From NCBI GenBank assembly GCA_030015575.1, contig JASDDO010000024.1:218694996-218758995 (forward strand): a DNA stretch of 64,000 bases. The letters are read 5' to 3'. Source of the stretch: Agapanthus africanus (lineage: Eukaryota; Streptophyta; Magnoliopsida; Asparagales; Amaryllidaceae). The notes below the pieces were generated by a model, which was not told the DNA's origin, did not search any database, and saw nothing but the letters and a program-made list of their open reading frames with translations. How positions within the stretch are numbered: position 1 is the first letter of the stretch; each line of letters starts with the position of its first letter. This document shows positions 36,121 to 47,633 of the stretch, piece after piece. The translations under genes and the position numbers were made by a program.

Positions 36121-36356
36121 GATGCTTCACACGGGTTCACTGCCGTGCTTGGCGAGGACCAGGCTCCGCTCTGGGCGTTTTCCGCGGGGTCAAAGAGTGG
36201 CGTTATCCACGTTCCACGTAACCAGGAAGTTTGCACTAGATGCTTCACACGGGTTTACTGCCGCGTTAGGCGAGGACTAGGCTCCGCTCTGGGCGTTTTC
36301 CGCGGGGTCAAAGAGTGACATTATCCGCGTTCTACGTGACCAGGAATTTTGTATTA
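36121..36356. repeat. 118-bp tandem repeat, two copies (left block)
   Basis: Units start GATGCTTCACACGGG at 36121 and 36239. The same unit opens the larger array at 55091, on the other side of the antisense gene and in the same orientation. Confidence 0.8.
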
Positions 36357-36648
36357 AACATGGGTTTAAGGACCCCACAGTCCATATCGATGTGTGGTCG
36401 TCGGGACCCGTCACCTCTTTGAAGACATTGAGGGATTACAATGCCAAGTATCAAAGGAGTGATGAGATGTACCCTAGAACCGGAATGGCTTGAATAGTCC
36501 CTAGCCCAATTTGGGGTTAAGACTGATTAATTATGTTATGAGCCCATTAGCCCAGTTAATCATGAATTGAGGACTTATGGCCAGCTTGGGCTAAGTCCAA
36601 TCAGGAGAGGCTTTGCCTCTATCCCTTTAGCCAATTGGGCCAAAGCCT

Positions 36649-36892
36649 AGTGTTAAACACTTCAGAGCAATCAGTGTTGAACACTGGGAATGAGGTTGAC
36701 AAGTTAGTGTTCAACATTGAGAGATAATTGGTGTTAAACACCAGCAATAAGGCTTTTCAAATTAGTGTTAAACACTAAAACAGATCAGTGTTGAACACTG
36801 CAAATAAGGCTTTTCAACCAGCATTGAATGCTAAGGCCCGACAGTGTTTTAACACTGGGCTTGAGAGTTTTAATCTTAGTGTTAAACACTAA
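36649..36892. repeat. Cluster of odd palindromes around AGTGTT-A-AACACT
   Basis: Eight perfect palindromes in 244 bp: 36649-36661, 36672-36686, 36729-36743, 36762-36778, 36786-36800, 36820-36832, 36842-36857 and 36876-36892, plus one imperfect copy near 36703. Arms differ between copies (TAGTG/CACTA, CAGTG/CACTG, TGGTG/CACCA, AGCATT/AATGCT), but each copy stays self-complementary. Confidence 0.85.
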
Positions 36893-36903
36893 GGCAAGAA
36901 GGG

Positions 36904-37106
36904 TCACGTGGCAGCACGTGAGAGCGCCCTCCCTTCAGTTGTTCTGCTGAAATTATCATTTCTTTCAAAGCATCACGTGCCATCGCGTGATGGGCATTCA
37001 AATGCCTGTGTATTAGAGTTTTTGCCAAGGTCACGTGGATCACGTGGGGTGCTGCCTCAAAGGGACTTCTGTAGCTCTCTTGAGAGGGTCACGTGGTGGC
37101 ACGTGA
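36904..37106. repeat. Paired G-box palindromes, first cluster
   Basis: Seven CACGTG words, mostly as TCACGTG-NNNN-CACGTGA, at 36904-36921, about 36973, about 37031-37046 and 37089-37106. One pair has a decayed half (CGCGTG). Confidence 0.85.
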
Positions 37107-37155
37107 CCCTACCTCCATGTATGTTGTTTAGAGAATCTGTTGATCTTTCTTTTCA

Positions 37156-37672
37156 GGAATTAAATTCCTCGGGCTTTAATTTTCAAAGGAATTAAATTCC
37201 TACTTCCTTTCGATCCCTGAACCTTCTGTAGGAATTAAATTCCTCGTTTATGTGAAGAACTGAATAGGGTTAAACCCTAATAAAAACTTTTTAAGGAATT
37301 AAACTTCCATTTCCTGTCAGATTATGATTAAGGGAATTAAATTCCCATTGTTTCAACAGAACTAAATTCTTAATTAGGGTTAAACCCTGTTTCTCTCTGT
37401 TCTGAAGGAATTAAATTCCCATAACACAGGGTCAAGCCCTACTTTTATCTTAGAGGAATTAAATTCCTATAGTTCTGTGAGAATTAAATTCTCATGCTTG
37501 CATTCTTTCTCTATGTTTTGGATCTGCATGGCAGGATCTCGACCCATTGAGAATTAAATTCTCAACCTTAAGGGGAGATGTGCACTTTGCAGATCCTCTA
37601 TCAAAGAGAGAAGAAATATGCTCTTCTGTTTTATGTATCAGAGTTAAACTCTGTTGAGAATTAAATTCTCTT
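37156..37672. repeat. Cluster of GGAATT-A-AATTCC, GGGTT-A-AACCC and GAGTT-A-AACTC palindromes
   Basis: More than a dozen 11-15 bp palindromes centred on TTAAA. The first (37156-37170) is AGGAATTAAATTCCT. Later ones include GGGTTAAACCC (twice), GGGAATTAAATTCCC, GAGAATTAAATTCTC and AGAGTTAAACTCT. The spacers between them are unrelated. Confidence 0.85.
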
Positions 37673-38129
37673 TCTTTCAAAAGGCTTTCCCTTTCTTACC
37701 TAGGGTTTTTGCAGAAGATCCGAGTCTTTTCAAAGTATCAAAGCTCTCCTCCTTTTTTTTTTCTCTTCTCTGCGCGTCTATGTATATATCTCTTTTTTGT
37801 GTCTCTTGGCTCCTATTTATAGGAGAAGCAGCTGAATCAGTTGGTTTTTGACGAATCTTCATTGAGAGATCTGATTTGCATCCTTCATTCGTTCTGGACC
37901 TTTGGATTATTAGGTGAATTTTATTCACCGTTGGATTTCAAATCCAGAGATTCTCCCTTGTTATTTTGGTTAGATTTAAGGGGGAAATCTTTCCAAACCC
38001 GAGATTTTCCATAAATAAATGACCTCTGAATCTTTAATTTGATTGGATGCATATAGTTGCGTTCCTTTGGAAAGATTTGCATTTCTCTCAGAATTTAATT
38101 CTGTTGACAAAAAGGGCTTTGAAAGCCGG

Positions 38130-38692
38130 TCACGTGTGACCACGTGACCCATGGTCACGTGTGAGCACGTGACCCCCTTTGGAATGAGCATTTTCCTTTC
38201 TTTTGCGCTGTCTTCTGATCGTTGCTTAAACGTCACGTGCTACCACGTGACCCCTGGTCACGTGTGAGCACGTGACCCTTGTTTGAACTTTCTTTCTTTG
38301 GTTGTTCTGAAGAATGCGTTTGCTGCCTTAAACGTCACGTGCCAACACGTGACCCTGGTCACGTGGGAGCACGTGACTTCTTCTGAAGCCTTTTCCTTGA
38401 CTTGGTCAGTTAACCGACGTGCCTTTGACGCTTGCATTTAAACGTCACGTGTCGCCACGTGACCCTGATCACGTGGGAGCACGTGACTCTCCTTGAAGCT
38501 TTTCTTTTTCTTCCTCGTAGTCAGGGAATTGAACTTGCCTTAATGACGTTTTTAGGTGTCACGTGCCAACACGTGACCGCTAGTCACGTGTAAGCACGTG
38601 ACCCTCTTCTGAAGCTTTCCACAGAAGCTTTCCTGATTTTAAATCAGGAAACAAATGCCCCCACAGCGTTGTTCTCACGTGTCTGCACGTGA
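38130..38692. repeat. G-box palindrome array upstream of the antisense gene
   Basis: Twenty-two CACGTG words. Five units start at about 38131, 38234, 38336, 38446 and 38560 (spacing 102-114 bp). Each carries two palindromes of the form TCACGTG-NNNN-CACGTGA about 9 bp apart; a final single palindrome sits at 38675-38692. The DNA between the units is diverged while the G-boxes are exact. CACGTG is the classic target of plant bZIP and bHLH dimers. Confidence 0.9.
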
Positions 38693-38765
38693 GTGCAGCG
38701 CTGTCATCTCTTGCGACCGTTGGATTCATTTAGGGATTTGGGAGATGAAGCGTTTCCACTGTTTT

Positions 38766-38774
38766 CTATAAATA
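38766..38774 (+). promoter_or_regulatory. TATA box of the antisense gene
   Basis: CTATAAATA about 75 bp after the last G-box palindrome. Transcription would start near 38800. A possible 5'UTR intron has donor CAG/GTAATG at 38927 and acceptor TTTCAG ending at 39558, six bases before the ATG at 39564. Confidence 0.6.
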
Positions 38775-39563
38775 CCGCTGTCTCTTCATAGGAGCCTTCA
38801 CTCTGCTCGTCTTCTTCCTCTGAGAACTTTTCTTCGAGAATTTAATTCTCTTCTTCCAGAGCTTAGTTCTCTGTTTTAAGATTTTCCAGAGTTTAACTCT
38901 GTTCGAAAAGGACCCTTTTTCATCAGGTAATGGTAATCGAAGCACCTTTGTTTTGACAAAACTCTCTGGATTTAAAATCCAGATCGAGGGTTTCCCAAAG
39001 AACTCATTTTTCTTCAAGTAATTTAACCAAAATATGAGACCACTTGACTTCCCGCAGTAGATCGCTTAGGGTTCAGATGATCCCTTAGGGAGATGATGAT
39101 GGCGGTTCAAACCCATGGAATTTAATTCCATTCAAAATGTTTCTGGGAATTAAATTCCAACGAAGAACTCGATTTCTTCACACAGAGAATCTCTGGGGTC
39201 TCTTGGCTCGAGGCGGTTCTTCTGCAATTAATGCGATGGGGATTTTGTAATGATGCCTTCTGTGGGAATTTAATTCCCTTGATTTTGTTGGGTTCGCTGT
39301 AGCGCCCTAGACAGATCTTGTTGAGGGGAATATGCATGGTTACCACCTTTTATTGAATGAGGACATTCCCTTTGTTTTATTGTAGTGTTTTGGCCTTATT
39401 ATTAATGTGCCGTCATCTGGATTCTGTGGGGCCCATGTGTTTTGTAGCCAATGGTCCCAGGAAACTTTGCTGTTGCTTTCTCCAATTAATCTTCATGTTC
39501 GTGCATGAACATATATCGCTAACTTTCCTTTTAACGGTTTCCCTTTATTGGATTTCAGGTGTG

Positions 39564-39914
39564 ATGGCTTCTGCTCCACGCTTTCCTTTCTCTCGCTCAG
39601 AGGCTGCTTTCCCTCAGTCACCATCTGATGAGGAAGAGATGGCAATGATTCGGGCGCACGACCCGAACTGTACCAACCTTCTTCAGTGGGGGTCTTGGTA
39701 TAGTCAGATCATTCAGGGTCGTCGGAGCTTTCTCTGCGCGGTGCCAACGGAGCCTACTTTCCCCTTTTTATCGATGGATCCTCCAAGGACAGCTTTTGCT
39801 GTGGAAATGCCCAACTGGACTCCAACGGGGAGGCTTGAGCCTTCGACGACCGGTATTCCGAACCATCCGATTCCGGCCATAGACATCTTGGGGCGGCGTA
39901 TCTGCCAGGGTGAG
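39564..39914 (+). pseudogene. Antisense plant-mobile-domain-like gene of the Tat element, 5' part of exon 1
   Basis: The ATG at 39564 opens MASAPRFPFSRSEAAFPQSP. The frame stays open for 117 codons, up to the GTGAG target site where Tekay copy 2 entered. The same frame resumes at 50332. I chose this ATG because it directly follows a likely 3' splice site; an upstream in-frame ATG at 39357 would add a hydrophobic stretch that looks like translated intron. This piece alone has only the start of the protein and no complete domain. Confidence 0.75.
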
Positions 39915-42621
39915 TGTAACATTTAGGAAAAGCTAGAAATAAATAAAACTAATTAAATTAAGAATAAGCTGATAAATCACAAAATGGTTAAAATCAAATA
40001 TGTCAATCTTCATAAGTTATATGTAATGCAAATTAAATTAAAATTTTAGAATGTAATATAAATAAGTTAAAAGGGTTTTAATGAAAATTTTAGCTTCATT
40101 TTAACAAAAGACGTGTTTTATAATAAGTAAGTTGTGAGGGGTTAAATTGTAAAGTTAAGTTTTTATGCAAATAGGGTATTGTCAAGGGTTTAGGTGAATA
40201 AGGGATATCAATTCAGTTCTGAAATGAAATTCAAATTAAAACAAAAGAAAATTGAAGATAATGGTTAAATACACCTCATGCTTCATGTAACCTTCAACCT
40301 CCACCTCCTACTTACATGAATCATGCACACTTCTTCACTTGACACCACCAACTTACCTTATCTCTTCCTCCTCTCACATATATAACTCATTTTCAGTTCT
40401 GAAACTAAATTAAAACTGAAAAGAAAATCAAAAGAAAAGAAAACTAAGAGAGAACAAGAAAGAACAAGAGGAAGAAGAAGAAGAGGGAGCTTGTTCTTGG
40501 AGCTAGTTCATCATCAAGCTAGGAGAAGTTGGTTAATCATGGAGGGTTATTCCTACAACAAATAGGAAGGTAAAACTCTTAAACACAGTAGGGATTAGAT
40601 TCTGTAGCCTAATTAGTGTAAAGTTAATCAAGTCACATAATATCGTATTTAGTTAAAATTAGTGTCTGTTAGAATCTGCTATGTTCTGAAATATAATTAA
40701 ATAAATTCAACAGAGCTAAAATAATGTAGGAATCAATTAGAACAAACCACAAGAAAACGACAGCAGGGGGCCGGTTTTGGGCCGGCGAGATAAGGGATTT
40801 GGCCGGCGTCGCCGGCCATGTTGGGAACTTTTGGGGTTTTGTCAGTTGGGTAGTCTACAGCGTACAATTTAGACTATTTTGGCACTGTTGATTTAACTTA
40901 GTTTTACAGTAGATAAAATCTGGAATGATATATCGGAAAAAGAATCGTAAAACGCTAAATACGACACGATGAAATCAAGTCGCGTTTTAATTTCTGCAAC
41001 AGTACAGATTGAAACTGAAATTCAGCAAGACTAAGTGTTTAATAACTTGAAGAGATCAGAAAGTATATAACTTATGTGGGTTAGCGTGTTTTTATTTCCG
41101 TTATATCGGAATAGCTATTTTGCTTATATACGTAAACTTGGTATATTTAGACTCGGATACGAGAAATACGGAAGCCGCGAGGAAAGGGAAAGGATTAGCG
41201 ATTCCGGAGTAGATTCGACTTTCCGGTGAGTAGACTAAACATCTACCGGGGAATTTAGCAAAGATGGCGTGTTTCGCCCATGGTTTTACTTAATGTGATA
41301 TTCATATCATCATATGTAAATGTTAGAATTTCATTCATTAAAATACTTGTATATTGCTTAGTTGTTAGAACACTTCACAATTATCGACGAGTCATGCCAC
41401 GTGCACCTTTTATATGTTACACACACCTCGTCGATATTGCCATGTCACATACACTTAAATATCATACTTATTAACATGAATTATATCGTATTTCACATGT
41501 CAAGTATATTGGTAGATTTCATTATTTACATCCTGTTGTTTTATGCGTATTATATGTTGGATATGAGATAGATACAGAATTGAGGATTTATGGTTTTGAG
41601 TTTTGAATATTATTACATAAATACAGTATTTCCATGATTGATGTGACATGTCCACCATGAGATGATTCTGTTTTTGGTTTTATTCCGGACCGAGTGGGGG
41701 AGATATACGGTCGCGGATTTACGTTATCCATACTGAGTAGGGGAGATATACAGTTGGATACATGGTGGACCCGGTCGAGACCGAGGGGCAGGATAGCCGT
41801 ATTGAGACGGGGGAGCCTAGCGAGGTTACTCGATACCGGAGTTGGTTATATAAATACGGCGTGTATATAGAGGATAACGACCGATATTATGAGTACAGGA
41901 TCATTCGGGGAATGATGCCTATAAGAAATGAAGATTTTTTGTGTCGTTGATGGACACTGAGAAATGATTTACTTGAGTTGTGATTTCAGAAGTATAATGA
42001 GATTTATTGTTGGATTTCACATATACTCATATCTCATATTGATTCATATTCAGTAGCATGATTGTCATATTTACTTTATTCGCCGTTATATGTTAGTCGT
42101 ATTCACTGAGTTGGCAACTCATCCCCGTTGTGCCACAGTTCCTTACAGGGATAGAGTGGACGGGTAGCTGCGAGGCAGAGATACTTTTGCAGTTGTATTC
42201 CATCTTTTGCGGGTAGGTTACATGTGTAGTAACCTTCCATTTTGTACTTTGTATCTAGAAAGACTCCATCAGACTTGTATTTTGACTTAGAAAGGAGAGA
42301 TGGTATATATATGTACAGTTGAGATATGTTGACCAGTTTCATAGCTTCTTTTTATATGATATTCAGTAATGTTTATTATGTGTATATTCATGTTAAATTT
42401 TGATATCGTTGATTCCAACTAGGAATACAATCACACTTAACCTTTATTACTTGTTTAATGAATTAACTTCATAACTCGAGATTTCTACTTAAAACTAAAT
42501 TTTTATAAATAATTCCGAAATAAGGTATTTTGATCTTGGTTTTTGGCTTACTTGGACTTGTGCATATCTTTAGATATGATACAATCTAAGTGCCTGTCAC
42601 ATCCAAACTTGGGTCGTGACA
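39915..42621 (+). repeat. 5' LTR of Tekay copy 2
   Basis: TGTAACATTT to GTCGTGACA, the canonical TG...CA ends. TATA box at 40379-40385; GC palindrome at 40801-40817. Confidence 0.93.
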
Positions 42622-42625
42622 AAGT

Positions 42626-42637
42626 TGGTATCAGAGC
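42626..42637 (+). other. Primer binding site of Tekay copy 2
   Basis: TGGTATCAGAGC, four bases after the LTR, matching initiator methionine tRNA. Confidence 0.9.
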
Positions 42638-42899
42638 CTAGGAGTAACTTTACGGAATTCAGTAAGGGATTTCACTAGGTTTATGTAAGTCTGAGAGATA
42701 GGATGACCTTTGGTTTGATGGAGTAGGTGAATTAGGACGAATGCAGTACCGTACGTATGTTCCGCGGCATATTTACGTTATCGTATTCAGCCTAACTAAC
42801 CTTAGGATGATTATCTTGACCTATTCTTCCGTTGATTCTCCGTTATTGATTGCTTCTGTTCCCACACCTTATCAACTCTCGTTTCTTATTCCAGTTGCT

Positions 42900-45800
42900 A
42901 TGGCTACGCGGGCTAGGCGAGCCGCAGCCAGGAATGCAGCTAGGGCGAGTCCGCCTGTGACTAGGACTGGTACACCGGACGTTCCGGCGGTGCATGAGCA
43001 TGTTGATCCTCCTCCTCCAGATCGCATGACTAGGATTGAGGAGGGTATGTTGGGATTACAGCGAGTGGTAGGACAGTTAGCTGAGACCACTCGAGCATTG
43101 AGATCTGATCCAGCACCGACCGTAGCAGAGTCTGAGGTACAGCCTACACAGACGGTAGTGCCAGAAGATACGAGAGTGATGGAGGTATCACTTGCAGAGT
43201 TTATGAGATTGAGACCCCCGGTATTTACAGGGACCAATGTGGCGGAAGACCCTCAGTCTTTTCTTGATAGAATGGCGAGAATTGGCAGATCATTGCGATG
43301 TTCTGATGCGAGGTCAGTTGAGCTGACTATCTTTCGTTTGGAAGGACTTGCACAGGAGTGGTGTGAGTCGATGGAGAGAGGGCGAGCTACGAATCTTCCT
43401 CCGATGACGTGGACCGAGTTTTCTACAGTTTTTCTTGCCAGATTTCTTCCCCAGAGTGTGAGGGATGCTAGAGCTAGCAGTTTCGAAGCGTTGAAGAAAT
43501 CAGCAAGTATGTCAGTAGCAGATTATGACTTACGATTCACCCAGCTATCGCGATATGCTCCATACTTAGTTCCTACAGAGGAGCTTCGGGTGAAAAGGTT
43601 CCTGAGGAGTTTGGACACACAGTTGTATCTGGCGATAGGCTCCCAGCATTTTGATACATATGCACAGGCCATGGATGCGGCGATTCGAGTAGAGGAGCGG
43701 TTGAGCCAGTCAGGAGTTGTTCCAGAGCCAAAGAGGAGTAGACCATTCGTGCCGACAAATAGACAGTTTGGCCGAGGTAGAGGGTCCTATCCAGGCAGAT
43801 ATACTCCAGGCCGCAGTGTTGGACGAGGTTGGACACAGGGCCAGATGTTTAGTTCTTATCCTGATGATCAGAGACCGCCATTTACTTGTTATAGTTGTGG
43901 ACTTCCCGGACACTTTGCTCGAGATTGTAGATCTCAGGGAGGGACCATTGCTCCACAGGCTACTTTACCCCTTCCATCTCCTACACCGATGGCTTTACTT
44001 CCTCCCCCAGTTGGCGCTACACGCCAGGCAGTTGCACCACGAGGTCGAGGCTATGCAGGACGTGCTCAGAGAGGTAGAGGAGATAGAGGTAGAGGACGAC
44101 AGGATGCGGGCAGGGGCCAGTCACGGGTTTTTGCACTGACTCCACAGGATGCCCAGGCATCAAATGCAGTCGTGACAGGTACTCTTACAGTATGCTCAGT
44201 AGAGGCACATGTTTTAATTGATCCCGGTTCTACACATTCTTATGTATCTTCACGGTTCGCACTTTTATTGGGGAAGGAGTCGTCATTATTAGAGTTACCA
44301 TTGGTAGTGATTACTCCAGTTGGAGATTCCTTTATAGCTCGGCACGTATTCAGATCGTGTTCGGTGCATATTGGTAATAGAGATTCGCTAGTTGATCTGA
44401 TTCTCCTGGACATGTTGGATTTTGATATACTTCTTGGGATGGATTGGTTAGCCGCTTGTCATGCCTATGTAGAATGTAGAGGAAAAGCGGTTAGATTCTG
44501 TTTTCCAGGTGTACCGGTGTTTGTTGTGCAGGGGGATTGCGAGTCAACCCCTGTCAACATGATTTCTGCTTTTGGTGCGAGACGGCTCTTGAAGAAGGGT
44601 TGTCGTGGGTTCTTGGCTTTCATTCAGGACATAGGGGTCGCTGAAGTTCCATTGGACCAAATCCCGATCGTACGAGAATTTCCTGAGGTATTCCCAGCGG
44701 AATTACCAGGATTGCCACCTGATCGAGATATTGAGTTTTGTATCGACTTGATTCCGGGTGCAGGGCCTATTTGTATACCACCCTATCGGATGGCACCGAC
44801 GGAATTGAAAGAACACAAGGGCCAGTTGCAAGAATTGTTAGATAGAGGACTTGTTCGTCCTAGTGTTTCACCGTGGGGAGCTCCTGTGTTATTTGTAAAG
44901 AAGAAGGACGGTAGTATGAGAATGTGCATTGACTACCGACAGCTGAATCGCGTCACTGTGCGAAACAGGTATCCATTACCACGAATAGATGACCTGTTCG
45001 ATCAGTTGCAAGGAGCCGGATTCTTCTTAAAGATTGACTTGAGGTCAGGGTATCATCAGTTGAGGGTTCGGAAGGACGATATTCCGAAGACGGCGTTTCG
45101 TACGAGATATGGGCATTATGAATTTCTGGTGATGTCATTCGGACTCACCAATGCTCCAGCAGCTTTTATGGATATGATGAACCGTATCTTTAGACCATTT
45201 ATTGATCGGTTTATTATAGTATTCATAGATGATATTCTTGTATATTCTTGGAGTCAGACGGAGCAAGAGCAGCATTTACGTATCACTTTGCAGACCTTGA
45301 AGGAGCATCAGCTGTATGCAAAATTTTCTAAGTGTGCTTTTTGGCTCGATAGTGTGGATTTCTTGGATCACATAGTTACGAGTGAAGGTATATGCGTAGA
45401 CCCAAAGAAGATTGAAGCGGTACAACACTGGCCCAGGCCTATGTCGGTTACGGAGGTTCGGAGTTTCTTAGGTCTGGCAGGTTATTACAGGCGCTTCGTG
45501 CAGGATTTCTCACGGATAGCGGCACCTTTGACAGGATTGACTAGGAAGGAAGTTCCATTTCAGTGGACAGATGCGTGTGAGCAGAGTTTCCAACAGTTGA
45601 AGACGCGTTTGACGACTGCACCTGTATTATCTTTACCTTCCGGGTCAGGGGGTTTCGTTGTGTATTGCGATGCTTCTAGAGTGGGCTTAGGTTGTGTGTT
45701 GATGCAACACGGCAAAGTTATAGCATATGCTTCTCGACAGTTGAAGAGGCATGAACAAAACTACCCCACTCATGATCTAGAAATGGCTGCTGTAATATTC

Positions 45801-47633
45801 GCATTGAAGATTTGGAGACATTATTTGTATGGAGAAACGTGTCAAATCTTCACAGATCATAAAAGTTTAAAGTATATCTTTCAGCAGAAAGATCTGAATC
45901 TCAGGCAGTGTAGATGGATGGAACTGGTAAAAGATTATGACTGTGAGATCTTGTACCATCCAGGCAAAGCAAATGTTGTGGCAGATGCCTTGAGTCGGAG
46001 GCCTGGAGGTAATTTATCTCATTTGAGCATTTTGCAGAGACAGTCTTCTACAGACTGGCAGATCTTATGTGATAGTCGTATACAGTTTGAGTTTACATCG
46101 ACAGGAGGTCAGCTAGCACATGTTCGCACCAGACCTCAGCTATTGGATCGTATTCGAGATGCGCAGCCTACAGATACTCGCATGATGGAGATTATGGATC
46201 ATGTTAGGCAGGGCAAGGAGACGGAGTTCGTGATTGATGATTATGGAGTGTTACGTTTTAGGACTCGTCTCTGTGTGCCAGATTCTGACGGATTGAGGCG
46301 TGAGATTTTGGAGGATGCCCACAGATCAGTATACAGTATTCATCCTGGTTCCACCAAAATGTATCGTGATTTGAAGGATAATTATTGGTGGGAAGGAATG
46401 AAGAAGGATGTTACGGATTTTGTTTCACGATGCTTGACTTGTCAGCAAGTCAAAGCAGAACATCAGAGGCCAGCCGGAGAGCTGCAACCCTTACCCATTC
46501 CAGAGTGGAAATGGGAACAAATTTCTATGGATTTTGTGGTGGGTCTACCCAGGACTAGCAGAGGGTATGATTCCATTTGGGTGATTGTAGACAGGCTGAC
46601 GAAGGCCGCTCATTTTCTTCCAGTAAAGACGACATATGGATTTGCTCAGTATGCACAGATTTATATCGATGAGATTGTATGTCTACATGGAGTGCCGACA
46701 TGCATAGTATCAGATCGAGGTACCCAATTCACGAGCAGGCTATGGCAGAAACTTCAGGACGCTCTTGGTACACAACTGAGTTTTAGTACAGCTTTCCACC
46801 CACAGACAGACGGTCAGTCGGAGCGGACCATTCAGATACTAGAGGATATGCTTCGGGCTTGTAGCCTAGATTTTGGTGGTAGTTGGGATCGTCACCTACC
46901 TTTGGTGGAATTCTCGTATAACAACAGTTTTCAAGAGACGATCCAGATGGCACCCTTTGAAGCCTTGTATGGAAGGAAGTGTAGATCACCTGTTTGCTGG
47001 ACGGAACTTAGTGAGAGTTGTATATTGGGACCGCAGATAGTACAAGAAACTATAGAGAAGATCCAATTGATACGAGATAGAATGAAAGCGGCTCAATGCG
47101 GACAAAAGTCATATGCAGATCGAAGACGGCGCAAACTTGAGTTTGATGTGGGAGATCATGTGTTCCTTCGAGTATCTCCAATGAAGGGTGTAATGCGCTT
47201 CGGGAAGAAAGGGAAGCTCAGCCCCAGATATGTTGGACCATACGAGATTTTAGAGAGAGTGGGCGCTGTGGCTTATCGGTTAGCACTTCCACCTGGTTTT
47301 CCCGACGTACATCCGGTGTTCCACGTATCGATGCTTCGCAGATATCTTCACGATCCATCTCACGCGATCCAACATCAGACTCTACAGCTTGAGCCAGATC
47401 TATCCTTCACAGTGCAGCCAGTCGCTATTCTGGACAGACAGGCAAAGCAACTACAATCGAGGATACTGCCATCTGTAAAGGTTCTCTGGCAAGGACAGGA
47501 TCGCGAGGAGATTACTTGGGAGACGGAGGACGCAATGCGAAAGAAATTTCCACATCTTTTCATAGGTATGTCTAGTAATTATTTTAAATTCGAGGACCGA
47601 ATTTTCTTAAGGGGGGAATATTGTAACATTTAG
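42900..47633 (+). CDS. gag-pol: Gag-Pol polyprotein of Tekay copy 2 (open, with stop-loss extension)
   Basis: Start at ATG 42900 by analogy with copy 1; 1577 codons. Domain order and motifs match copy 1: knuckle [14 protein letters not shown], protease DPGSTHS, RT FIDDIL, RNase [10 protein letters not shown], integrase HHCC zinc site, and integrase catalytic words SMDFVVG, SDRGTQF and QSERTI. The stop that ends copy 1 (AAT TAG) reads AAT TAT here. The frame therefore runs 17 codons further, through the purine tract and into the 3' LTR, ending at a TAG there. Scattered amino-acid differences (for example VYSW for VYSQ after the RT motif) do not touch the catalytic residues seen. Confidence 0.93.
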   Translation: MATRARRAAARNAARASPPVTRTGTPDVPAVHEHVDPPPPDRMTRIEEGMLGLQRVVGQLAETTRALRSDPAPTVAESEVQPTQTVVPEDTRVMEVSLAEFMRLRPPVFTGTNVAEDPQSFLDRMARIGRSLRCSDARSVELTIFRLEGLAQEWCESMERGRATNLPPMTWTEFSTVFLARFLPQSVRDARASSFEALKKSASMSVADYDLRFTQLSRYAPYLVPTEELRVKRFLRSLDTQLYLAIGSQHFDTYAQAMDAAIRVEERLSQSGVVPEPKRSRPFVPTNRQFGRGRGSYPGRYTPGRSVGRGWTQGQMFSSYPDDQRPPFTCYSCGLPGHFARDCRSQGGTIAPQATLPLPSPTPMALLPPPVGATRQAVAPRGRGYAGRAQRGRGDRGRGRQDAGRGQSRVFALTPQDAQASNAVVTGTLTVCSVEAHVLIDPGSTHSYVSSRFALLLGKESSLLELPLVVITPVGDSFIARHVFRSCSVHIGNRDSLVDLILLDMLDFDILLGMDWLAACHAYVECRGKAVRFCFPGVPVFVVQGDCESTPVNMISAFGARRLLKKGCRGFLAFIQDIGVAEVPLDQIPIVREFPEVFPAELPGLPPDRDIEFCIDLIPGAGPICIPPYRMAPTELKEHKGQLQELLDRGLVRPSVSPWGAPVLFVKKKDGSMRMCIDYRQLNRVTVRNRYPLPRIDDLFDQLQGAGFFLKIDLRSGYHQLRVRKDDIPKTAFRTRYGHYEFLVMSFGLTNAPAAFMDMMNRIFRPFIDRFIIVFIDDILVYSWSQTEQEQHLRITLQTLKEHQLYAKFSKCAFWLDSVDFLDHIVTSEGICVDPKKIEAVQHWPRPMSVTEVRSFLGLAGYYRRFVQDFSRIAAPLTGLTRKEVPFQWTDACEQSFQQLKTRLTTAPVLSLPSGSGGFVVYCDASRVGLGCVLMQHGKVIAYASRQLKRHEQNYPTHDLEMAAVIFALKIWRHYLYGETCQIFTDHKSLKYIFQQKDLNLRQCRWMELVKDYDCEILYHPGKANVVADALSRRPGGNLSHLSILQRQSSTDWQILCDSRIQFEFTSTGGQLAHVRTRPQLLDRIRDAQPTDTRMMEIMDHVRQGKETEFVIDDYGVLRFRTRLCVPDSDGLRREILEDAHRSVYSIHPGSTKMYRDLKDNYWWEGMKKDVTDFVSRCLTCQQVKAEHQRPAGELQPLPIPEWKWEQISMDFVVGLPRTSRGYDSIWVIVDRLTKAAHFLPVKTTYGFAQYAQIYIDEIVCLHGVPTCIVSDRGTQFTSRLWQKLQDALGTQLSFSTAFHPQTDGQSERTIQILEDMLRACSLDFGGSWDRHLPLVEFSYNNSFQETIQMAPFEALYGRKCRSPVCWTELSESCILGPQIVQETIEKIQLIRDRMKAAQCGQKSYADRRRRKLEFDVGDHVFLRVSPMKGVMRFGKKGKLSPRYVGPYEILERVGAVAYRLALPPGFPDVHPVFHVSMLRRYLHDPSHAIQHQTLQLEPDLSFTVQPVAILDRQAKQLQSRILPSVKVLWQGQDREEITWETEDAMRKKFPHLFIGMSSNYFKFEDRIFLRGEYCNI
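47608..47621 (+). other. Polypurine tract of Tekay copy 2
   Basis: AAGGGGGGAATAT-type tract adjoining the 3' LTR, same position as in copy 1. Confidence 0.75.

Noticed and set aside
35879..36130. Minus-strand frame with repeated DRDVLKL words as a gene
   Set aside because: It follows directly from tandem GGAC/GTCC repeats and has no flanking coding sequence; noted as a curiosity instead.
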